Part shown: positions 53,615 to 61,374 of the stretch, piece after piece
Layout of the letters: every line of letters starts with the position of its first letter
How positions within the stretch are numbered: the first letter of the stretch is position 1
Assembly: GCA_903945375.1 (NCBI GenBank)
Contig: CAJAVP010000100.1
Location: forward strand, 91,371 to 155,370
Direction of reading: 5' to 3'
From: an uncultured Methylococcaceae bacterium
GTDB lineage: Bacteria; Pseudomonadota; Gammaproteobacteria; Methylococcales; Methylomonadaceae
DNA: 64,000 nt
Notes under the pieces: generated by a model
Database searches by the model: none
What the model saw: only the letters and a program-made list of their open reading frames with translations
Told to the model about the DNA's origin: nothing
Position numbers and translations under genes: made by a program

Positions 53615-56600
53615 TGGTAACTTTTATCAGTCAATGCGAAAAAAAAGCCCTCAATCGAACACGCCGCGTCCTCGATGCTTTTGCCAATCGCATCGGTGAC
53701 AACACCTGGCAAACCGTCATCACCGAAGACGGCCTGATCGCCGTTAAAACGCTATTACGCAAAACTGCAACCAAAAACACCGCAGTGGCTTGCCATTGGC
53801 AACGCTCACGTAGTCGGAGTGAATTGGTTTGGATTGTGGGGAATCGGCGATGTTTTAATGCCGTAGGGGTTGTGCCAGTCAATAGCACCAGAAAAAATTT
53901 CAGCCATCGCGAATGGGAAAAAGGTTGGCACGCCACCGAAATTATCGCCATCGCTTCGGCCATTGCGGGCTTATTCCATGATTTGGGCAAAGCCAACGAC
54001 TTGTTTCAAGAAAAACTCAATCCAACCAAAAAAAGCCAAAATACTAAAAAATTTGAGCCTTATCGGCATGAATGGGTGTCTTTACGGCTTTTTCAGGCGT
54101 TTGTTGATAAAAATAGCGATCAAGAATGGCTTAAGCAATTGGCAAATGTTAACGATGATTTAGAAAACCAAGTTCTGCAAAAACTAGAAGTCGATCATCC
54201 TAACGCGGATGAATTTAACAACCCATTCGATACCTTACCAGCGTTCGCAAAATTAGTGGCTTGGTTGATAGTTTCACACCATCGCCTACCTGTTTATCCC
54301 AAACAAGGTGAAACAGAGCCCAAAATTGACCAGCCCAATACATGGCTTAACAATGATTTTGATGATTCTTGGAATTCGCTCAATAGCCGCAATCACGACT
54401 GGCAAGAAGACGCTTTAAAAGCCAATTGGACATTTACCCATCACACACCATTAATCAGCAAAACATGGCAGAACAAAGCTATTCAACTATCAAAACGCGC
54501 ATTGATTTGCCAAGGTTTAATAGATATTGATTGGCTTAACCAGCCCTTTGTAATGCACTTGTCGCGTCTGGCCTTAATGCTTGCTGACCATCACTATTCT
54601 GGCAAAGAACCAGAACCTAAGTGGCAAGATGCCAATTATCTGGCTTTTGCCAATACCGATAAACAAAATAAACCCAAGCAAAAACTGGATGAACATAATG
54701 TTGGCGTAAGCCAACACGCCTTTGAGTTTATTTTAAAGCTAAGACGCTTACGTGAAGAATTACCAACACTTCCCCCCAATAAAACCTTAGCCAAAGGCCC
54801 TAAGGAAGACAAAGAACCTTGGCAAACCAAAGCCTACGAAGCTGCCAGACAGATTCAAAGCCAAGTTAATGAGCAAGGCTTTTTCGGCATCAATATGGCT
54901 TCGACAGGAAAAGGCAAAACCTTGGCGAATGCCAGAATTATGTATGGTTTAGCTGATGAATCTGAAGGCTGCCGTTTTAGTGTTGCCTTGGGTTTGCGGA
55001 CATTGACCTTACAAACTGGCGAAGCCCTTGAAAAACGCTTGGAACTTGATAAAACCGAGATTGCCACGTTGATTGGTTCACAGGCTGTTTTACGACTGAA
55101 CAAAATCAACCAAGGTAAACAAACGGATGATGAGCCATTAGCGATTCGCGGTAGTGAAAGCTTAGAAATAGATGTGGATGATGACGGTTTCGATGTCATT
55201 TACGGCATCGAGGTTTACGAAGGTCAATTAGAGAAATGGTTTGAAGACAAACCCAAAGCTAAAAAACTGTTACACGCGCCTATCTTGGTTAGCACCATTG
55301 ACCACTTAACACCAGCGACTGAAGGCGTTCGAGGTGGCAGGCAAATTGTGCCCATGTTGCGCTTATTAACATCCGACTTAGTGTTAGATGAGCCGGACGA
55401 ATTTGACTTAAACGATTTGCCCACATTAGCGCGTTTGGTGAATTGGGCAGGTATGCTGGGTGCAAAGGTATTGTTGTCTACCGCAACTATGCCGCCTGCG
55501 TTGGCTTATGCCCTGTTTGAAGCCTACCAAACAGGGCGAAAAGCATTTAATACCGCTACCAATCAAGCCAATGCACTAAAACCTGTTATCTGCGCTTGGT
55601 TTGATGAATTCGGCACACCCCAAACATCAGAACATGAGGGAATCCCAAGCTTTATCAAAGCGCATGATGAATTCATTCAAAAGCGCATTACCAATCTAGG
55701 GAAAGAAAAGTCAGTTTTGCGTAAAGCAAAATTACTGGAAATTGCCGCGACAACCGATTTACCGCCACTCAACGCCATGAGCGAGGTCATCCGGCAAAAC
55801 CTACTAGCCTTACATCAAGACCATCACCAACAACACGCATCCGGAAAAAAAATCTCAATCGGCTTGGTACGCATCGCCAATATCAACCCTTTAGTGGCGA
55901 TTGCTAGGCTGCTTTACCAAAATCCTGCGCCCGCAAATTACCGCATCCATTACTGCGTATACCACAGCCAATATCCATTGGCACAACGGGCGTTTATTGA
56001 AAACAAATTAGACCAAGCCCTTAACCGCAAAAACCCAGAAACCATCTGGGATTGCCCTGAAATTCAACACGCTTTAAGACATTATCCAGAGCAAAACCAA
56101 CTTTTTGTAGTGTTGGCTACTTCGGTGGCAGAAGTGGGACGCGACCATGATTATGATTGGGCGATAGCCGAACCCAGTTCAATGCGTTCAATTATTCAAA
56201 TAGCAGGACGGATACAACGGCATCGTAAGAAAACACCTGTAACCGAGAATTTATATATTCTGGCGAAAAACCATAAGGCTTTAAAAGGCAAAGAGATCGC
56301 CTATGAAAAACCAGGATTTGAGGCTAAAAACCGAAAACTAAGCAGTCACGATTTGGCCGAAATCCTTGATAACCAACAGTATGCAATACCGCTTGCCATA
56401 CCTAGTATTTTTTGCCCGCCCATAAACAAAGAAAGCAAACAGCCACCGTATAAAAATTTAGTTGTTTTAGAACACATGGCATACCGTGAAATACTGCTAG
56501 GCGATAACGAACAAAAAAACAATGCCCGACTCTGGTGGAAAAATCAGGTTTCATGGTGCGCTGAAATTCAGCGCAAGCAACCTTTTAGGGCTTCATCCCC

Positions 56601-56916
56601 TGACCAAGCGTATTGCCTTTATCTTGCAGAAGAAGAGGGCGAACCTGTTTGGCAAATCAAAAACGATAAAGTTAATCCTATTGAATATGAAACTGTGTCG
56701 GACATTACGAATATTGATGTAACACCAGCCCAAGGCAATCAAGCTTGGTTGGTTTTCGATATTCACGACCAATATGGACATTTAGGGGGGCAGCTAGCAA
56801 AACCCTTGAAATATATCAGCTATTGTTTTGGCGAAATCCGTCTACCTGACTATGAAAATCAAATAAATCAATGGTATTACTCCCCTGCATTTGGGGTCTT
56901 TAAAGAAATTAGATAG
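53611..56916 (+). CDS. cas3: Cas2-Cas3 fusion nuclease-helicase, type I-F
   Basis: The 1101-residue fusion typical of I-F. A Cas2-like domain occupies about 1-95 (MVTFISQCEKKALNRTRRVLDAF). An HD nuclease domain follows (HD at 123-124, LFHDLGKAND), and then a superfamily 2 helicase with Walker A STGKGKT, the DExx-box variant LVLDEPDEF and motif VI QIAGRIQRHRK. It binds the Csy complex and degrades target DNA, and its Cas2 part acts with Cas1. ATG 53611 is followed directly by a second ATG. Confidence 0.96.
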   Translation: MMVTFISQCEKKALNRTRRVLDAFANRIGDNTWQTVITEDGLIAVKTLLRKTATKNTAVACHWQRSRSRSELVWIVGNRRCFNAVGVVPVNSTRKNFSHREWEKGWHATEIIAIASAIAGLFHDLGKANDLFQEKLNPTKKSQNTKKFEPYRHEWVSLRLFQAFVDKNSDQEWLKQLANVNDDLENQVLQKLEVDHPNADEFNNPFDTLPAFAKLVAWLIVSHHRLPVYPKQGETEPKIDQPNTWLNNDFDDSWNSLNSRNHDWQEDALKANWTFTHHTPLISKTWQNKAIQLSKRALICQGLIDIDWLNQPFVMHLSRLALMLADHHYSGKEPEPKWQDANYLAFANTDKQNKPKQKLDEHNVGVSQHAFEFILKLRRLREELPTLPPNKTLAKGPKEDKEPWQTKAYEAARQIQSQVNEQGFFGINMASTGKGKTLANARIMYGLADESEGCRFSVALGLRTLTLQTGEALEKRLELDKTEIATLIGSQAVLRLNKINQGKQTDDEPLAIRGSESLEIDVDDDGFDVIYGIEVYEGQLEKWFEDKPKAKKLLHAPILVSTIDHLTPATEGVRGGRQIVPMLRLLTSDLVLDEPDEFDLNDLPTLARLVNWAGMLGAKVLLSTATMPPALAYALFEAYQTGRKAFNTATNQANALKPVICAWFDEFGTPQTSEHEGIPSFIKAHDEFIQKRITNLGKEKSVLRKAKLLEIAATTDLPPLNAMSEVIRQNLLALHQDHHQQHASGKKISIGLVRIANINPLVAIARLLYQNPAPANYRIHYCVYHSQYPLAQRAFIENKLDQALNRKNPETIWDCPEIQHALRHYPEQNQLFVVLATSVAEVGRDHDYDWAIAEPSSMRSIIQIAGRIQRHRKKTPVTENLYILAKNHKALKGKEIAYEKPGFEAKNRKLSSHDLAEILDNQQYAIPLAIPSIFCPPINKESKQPPYKNLVVLEHMAYREILLGDNEQKNNARLWWKNQVSWCAEIQRKQPFRASSPDQAYCLYLAEEEGEPVWQIKNDKVNPIEYETVSDITNIDVTPAQGNQAWLVFDIHDQYGHLGGQLAKPLKYISYCFGEIRLPDYENQINQWYYSPAFGVFKEIR

Positions 56917-56925
56917 GAGAGCTTA

Positions 56926-58626
56926 ATGGAAAATACACAACAAGTAATTGAAGATTTTTTTAACGACAAAATTCAAGAATCAATTTCAACTGGCTATGAA
57001 GAAATTCTTAAGCCTATAAGGGATAAAAAAAAGAACCATAAGCACAAAGAATATTTAGAAAAATGTACAAAGGAAGCGGATGTTCTTGAGTCAAACCAAT
57101 GGCTGCGTAAGAAACTCGATAAATTGTCGGCTTTCTGTGGCAGTGATGCAGAACTATTTAAATTAATTCAGAAGTCGATAGATTTATATCAAGAAACCTT
57201 AGACCCAAACGAATTAAAAACACATCTTGCTATGCAATTCAAAGCCTTAAAAAAGGAGATAAGCAAATCCCAATTGCCGGAACAAGACAAAAAGTCTTTT
57301 GAAAAAATTGAAACAGAGAAACTTCAATCAGATAAATTTAAGAAAAATAAACGGTTACTTGAAATATTGGCAGAGATTGATCCTGAAATCTCGATTGCAA
57401 TGGGTGAAGCAAAAAAGCGTGCTCAAGAAAAATTTGAAAGGAATACATGGATTAACGAGGCCGCCCTAAAAGCGGGAGAAGTGAGTGTTGGCATGACCCA
57501 TATTGCTAAACTGACCCATTCCAGCACGAGAGCATCAAATATAGACGCAACGGCATTTGACAAAAACGTTTCAAAAAATTTAGTTGTTACTGTGAATTGC
57601 TCAAAGGAGTTAAAGAAAGATTTTGCTTATTCCTCAGCCGCATACGCTCAGATTGCGGAGTTCTTACAGTTAACTGGCAAAGAAATATGTACAAATCCAA
57701 CTGCGCTAAAACCCTACGCCCAAGACGATGTTCAAATAATCGAGTGGCAAGAACAATTTAACCAAGCCTTTAACGAAAAATCCAAATCCAGTCACATTTT
57801 GGCTAAGCAGGTCTATTTTCCGCTACTTCCAGAAAGCGGTTATCACCTATTAACGCCGCTGATTTCATCCAGTTTGGCGCAAGTGGTTGATGACCGAATT
57901 TGGGAGGCACGCCGAAAAGAAACGCCCGTTAATAAAGCTAGAGCAGATAAAACGTTCAGTACAGAAGTGGCTAGAATGTTCCTTGGAACCGCTGTATTAA
58001 AAATGACCCAAACCAACCACCAAAATGTTTCTAATTTGAATGGCAAGCGTTCTGGAAAATTGATTTTATTTCCCGCCATCCCGCCGCAATGGCAAACCCA
58101 AACCAAGCCGCCTATCCATTTAAAAACTATATTTAACAAACAGCTTGCCACCTATGTTATCAAGCAGCTTGCCACCCAAGACAAAGAACCACTGACAGAA
58201 CTTAAGAATTTGTTGTTAGCCATTAAGTCCAATAAACTCAGCGTAAACCTACAGCGCAAGCAACTTATCCGTGAACACATTACTGATATTGCCGATGTGG
58301 TGTTCGATTACGTAGCCCAAATTCAAGGGCTTAAACAGCACATTGGTTGGTCGCAAGCATCGCAATTGCCAGCCCATCAACAATATTGGCTAGACCCATT
58401 AAGGCCGGATGAAGATTTTCAAACCGCTAAAGCCACGCTGGATTGGTCAAGCGATGTGGTTATCGACTTTTCGAAATGGATAAACCGACAAATCAAACAC
58501 AAACAACTGACGTTAGGCACTGCGCACGAAAAACAATGGCAAAAATTATTTACGCCCTTACTGCGTGAATTTAACGCCCTTGCCGAAACCGATTTAGAAA
58601 CCAGCACATTAGAGGAGCAAGCATGA
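56926..58626 (+). CDS. cas8f: Cas8f (Csy1) with N-terminal extension
   Basis: The 566-residue large subunit of the Csy surveillance complex; it recognises the PAM. The Csy1 core begins with NTWINEAALKAGEVSVGMTH near residue 173 and continues with THSSTRASN, HILAKQVYFPLLPESGYHLLTPL and QQYWLDPLRPDEDFQ. In the Pseudomonas homologue (about 430 residues) the same core begins near residue 50. The first about 170 residues here are rich in lysine and glutamate and look helical or coiled-coil, an extension of roughly 120 residues. It starts nine bases after cas3. Confidence 0.92.
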   Translation: MENTQQVIEDFFNDKIQESISTGYEEILKPIRDKKKNHKHKEYLEKCTKEADVLESNQWLRKKLDKLSAFCGSDAELFKLIQKSIDLYQETLDPNELKTHLAMQFKALKKEISKSQLPEQDKKSFEKIETEKLQSDKFKKNKRLLEILAEIDPEISIAMGEAKKRAQEKFERNTWINEAALKAGEVSVGMTHIAKLTHSSTRASNIDATAFDKNVSKNLVVTVNCSKELKKDFAYSSAAYAQIAEFLQLTGKEICTNPTALKPYAQDDVQIIEWQEQFNQAFNEKSKSSHILAKQVYFPLLPESGYHLLTPLISSSLAQVVDDRIWEARRKETPVNKARADKTFSTEVARMFLGTAVLKMTQTNHQNVSNLNGKRSGKLILFPAIPPQWQTQTKPPIHLKTIFNKQLATYVIKQLATQDKEPLTELKNLLLAIKSNKLSVNLQRKQLIREHITDIADVVFDYVAQIQGLKQHIGWSQASQLPAHQQYWLDPLRPDEDFQTAKATLDWSSDVVIDFSKWINRQIKHKQLTLGTAHEKQWQKLFTPLLREFNALAETDLETSTLEEQA

Positions 58627-59639
58627 GTAATGCCTACATCGTTTTTGAGCGCATCAGCGTCCAAGATGCTAATTGCATTGCTGGATTTACCTATGGCTTT
58701 CCGGCGATTACCCATTTTTTAGGTTTTGGTCATGCCTTGTCCAGAAAGCTATCAGTCAGCCAAAAATTGACATTGCAAGGTTGCGCGGTTATTTGCCATC
58801 AGCACCAAATACACGCCTACCAACCCAAAGGCTTCGGTGATTATGTGTTTGCCCAAAGTAAAAACCCACCAACAACCAGAGCCAAAGCTAAAGAAACGCC
58901 GCCTATTATCGAAGAGGGCAAAATGAATATGACGGTTTCTTTAGTCATGGCCTGCCCTGATTTAAATCTAAGCCGAACGGCTGAAATTAACGCCCTAAAA
59001 CAAACGCTCCATGATTTAGCTCATCAGCATAGATTGGCAGGTGGCTCTATCGAAAAAATGGCTGCTGTTCATATACTCAATGTGGATGAACAAAAACTAT
59101 TGAGAAAACTTAAACGCTTGCTGCTACCTGGATTTGTGCTGATGGATCGCGCCGATTTATTGGCTGACCATTACCACGCCTTAGAACAACAGCAAACCGA
59201 TGTTGAGTTAATGGATGCTTGGCTAGACTTTTCTGCCCTTAAATACCAAGCCCAACCCAAACTTAAGGAAGGAGAACTTGAGCCAAACCATACCACTGAA
59301 GCCGAATGGCTACGCTTGGACAAACCCGCCAAAGGTTGGCTTGTTCCCATCACCAACGGTTACAAAGCGATAAGCCCCGTTTATCCGGCAGGTGAAGTAG
59401 CAAATACCCGTGATGCCACCTCGCCTGTTTGCTTTGTAGAGGCCGCTCATAGCATAGGCGAATGGCGCAGCTTGCACCGTATCCCAAAGGTTTCAGACAT
59501 GCTCTGGCATTACCGACACGAACAAGATTGGTATTTATGCCAACAAGGCGAACAGCCTCAACCCGAACTCGTAGCGAATAAATTAGAAGATGCTGCCGAT
59601 GATGATTTTGAAGATGATTTTTTAAGCTCACTTAACTAA
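58623..59639 (+). CDS. cas5f: Cas5f (Csy2)
   Basis: The 338-residue backbone subunit has the Csy2 N-terminal region DANCIAGFTYGFPAITHFLGFGHAL, then a lysine-poor middle with MNMTVSLVMACPDLNL, and a C-terminal acidic tail. It caps the 5' handle of the crRNA together with Cas8f. Its start overlaps cas8f by four bases. Confidence 0.93.
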   Translation: MSNAYIVFERISVQDANCIAGFTYGFPAITHFLGFGHALSRKLSVSQKLTLQGCAVICHQHQIHAYQPKGFGDYVFAQSKNPPTTRAKAKETPPIIEEGKMNMTVSLVMACPDLNLSRTAEINALKQTLHDLAHQHRLAGGSIEKMAAVHILNVDEQKLLRKLKRLLLPGFVLMDRADLLADHYHALEQQQTDVELMDAWLDFSALKYQAQPKLKEGELEPNHTTEAEWLRLDKPAKGWLVPITNGYKAISPVYPAGEVANTRDATSPVCFVEAAHSIGEWRSLHRIPKVSDMLWHYRHEQDWYLCQQGEQPQPELVANKLEDAADDDFEDDFLSSLN

Positions 59640-59650
59640 GGAGAAACACA

Positions 59651-60655
59651 ATGGCTACAACTAAAACAACTGCATTTAAACTGCCTTCAGTGCTGGCATT
59701 TAGCCGTAAACTTGAAGTTTCCGACGCGCTAATGAAATCGGGATTATGGTCAGACATCGACCAATCCGACACATGGCAACCGATTGCACTGCATGAAAAA
59801 AGAAACCGCGCCACCCATAGCCAATTTGGCGCAAAAGACGATGATAAATCAAAACCCAATCTTTCTTGGGGCGATGATGCCACCCTTCCGCATGATACCG
59901 ATACCCTGCGAATCAGTTTCACTTTAAAAACATTGGGGCAGCTTGAAGAACCAATCGCCTGCAATAGTCCAGAGTTTGAAGAAAAAGTAAATCAAGTCGT
60001 AAAGGCTTACCGTACCGAATACCAATTCAAAGAACTGGCTACCCGCTATGCCAACAACATCGCCAATGGTCGGTTTTTATGGCGAAACCGTGTCGGTGCT
60101 GAATCGGTTTGTATCAGAGTAAAGCATGGTAAAGAAACGTGGTCATTCAATGCTTACGATTATTCGCTTAATGAATTTAGTTTGTCGACCAATGACAGTA
60201 ATCATGCTTTCGCGCAACTGGTTGCTGTGATTCAAAACGGCTTACAAGGAGACGGCTTTGAATATTTAGAAATCACCGCATTCGCCAAACTCGGCTTAGG
60301 GCAACATGTTTGGCCTTCGCAAGAAATGGTACTCGGCATTCCAAAAGGCGAAAAAACAAAAATATTATTTAAATTAAATGATTGCGCTGCCATGCACTCG
60401 GAAAAAATCGGCAATGCCTTACGGACTATCGACACTTGGTACACAGACGACAGCAATCCAAAAGCCATTGCTGTTGAACCCTATGGTTCGGTTACATCAC
60501 GGGGAGAAGCGCACCGTATTACAAATAATGGTTCAAAAAATGATTTTTATACCTTATTCCTGAAATGGCTCAAAGATGACGAAATTCCGGTTGAACAGCA
60601 ACATTACGTCATTGCCACGCTGATTCGCGGAGGAGTTTTTGGGGGTAATGAGTAA
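59651..60655 (+). CDS. cas7f: Cas7f (Csy3)
   Basis: The 334-residue backbone subunit polymerises along the spacer part of the crRNA. Csy3 segments include KLPSVLAFSRKLEVSDALM, RNRVGAESVCIRV and TAFAKLGLGQHVWPSQEM. A ribosome site AAGGAGAAA precedes the ATG. Normal length. Confidence 0.93.
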   Translation: MATTKTTAFKLPSVLAFSRKLEVSDALMKSGLWSDIDQSDTWQPIALHEKRNRATHSQFGAKDDDKSKPNLSWGDDATLPHDTDTLRISFTLKTLGQLEEPIACNSPEFEEKVNQVVKAYRTEYQFKELATRYANNIANGRFLWRNRVGAESVCIRVKHGKETWSFNAYDYSLNEFSLSTNDSNHAFAQLVAVIQNGLQGDGFEYLEITAFAKLGLGQHVWPSQEMVLGIPKGEKTKILFKLNDCAAMHSEKIGNALRTIDTWYTDDSNPKAIAVEPYGSVTSRGEAHRITNNGSKNDFYTLFLKWLKDDEIPVEQQHYVIATLIRGGVFGGNE

Positions 60656-61243
60656 ATGCTGAATTTTTATCAGGAAATAAAGTTATTACCCGAAGAAGAA
60701 ATCCCTATCCACTTCCTCTGGTCAAAAGTCTACCAACAAATCCACTTAGGCTTAGTTGAAATGCAAGATGACCAGGGGCGTGTGCCGATTGGAGTGGCGT
60801 TTCCTGAGTATGTGCAGGGCGATAAATACAGCGTGTTAGGCGGCAAATTGCGCTTGTTTGCTGAACACGAAGCCACGCTCAGCCAATTTAACGCCAGCCA
60901 CTGGTTGGCACGGCTGAGTGATTATGTCCATTGCACCAGTATCCGACCAGTGCCAGAAAAGCGCAGTGGCTACGCAACGTATCAACGCGAGCAACCCAAA
61001 GCGAGTAAAGAACGTCAAGCAAGGCGTTATGCCCACTATCACAACGTGGATTACGACACCGCATTGAGCCGCTACCAGGGAAAATCTCAGAAAACCCTAA
61101 CGACACCCTTCATCCGTTTACAAAGCCTAAGTGGGGGGCAGACCTTTTGTTTATGGATTAAAAAAACCGTAGTGACAGAGCCATCAGGTATAACATTCAG
61201 TGGCTATGGTTTAAGTGCCACTGCCACCGTCCCCGAGTTTTAA
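60656..61243 (+). CDS. cas6f: Cas6f (Csy4) crRNA endonuclease
   Basis: The 195-residue enzyme cuts pre-crRNA at the base of each repeat hairpin and stays bound to it. Aligning with the Pseudomonas protein, the catalytic histidine corresponds to H30 (VYQQIHLGLV); a basic patch KERQARRYAHYH and the C-terminal SGYGLSA follow the family pattern. It starts directly after the cas7f stop. The array it processes begins 131 bases downstream. Confidence 0.95.
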   Translation: MLNFYQEIKLLPEEEIPIHFLWSKVYQQIHLGLVEMQDDQGRVPIGVAFPEYVQGDKYSVLGGKLRLFAEHEATLSQFNASHWLARLSDYVHCTSIRPVPEKRSGYATYQREQPKASKERQARRYAHYHNVDYDTALSRYQGKSQKTLTTPFIRLQSLSGGQTFCLWIKKTVVTEPSGITFSGYGLSATATVPEF

Positions 61244-61374
61244 CCCAAGTTTTTCATGCTTTTTAAAAACATATAAAAATCAGTTAGTTGTGTGGCAGTA
61301 TTTTTTAGAAGGTTAACAACACTAAAATATGCTGTATACTGCTACGCGACTGGCTTTTAGAGGTTTAGAGGTCA
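61244..61374 (+). promoter_or_regulatory. CRISPR leader
   Basis: The 131-base AT-rich stretch between cas6f and the first repeat. Repeat orientation places the leader here, so new spacers enter next to 61375. A perfect match to the IHF consensus WATCARNNNNTTR, AATCAGTTAGTTG, lies at 61278-61290, 84 bases before the first repeat; IHF is known to be needed for type I-F integration. Confidence 0.85.
61313..61340 (+). promoter_or_regulatory. Probable pre-crRNA promoter in the leader
   Basis: TTAACA (61313-61318), 16 bases, then TATACT (61335-61340), each one base from consensus. Transcription would start about 61347, some 28 bases before the first repeat. Confidence 0.6.

Noticed and set aside
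59632..59964. Minus-strand frame across the cas7f start
   Set aside because: Shadow of cas7f with no ribosome site or homology.
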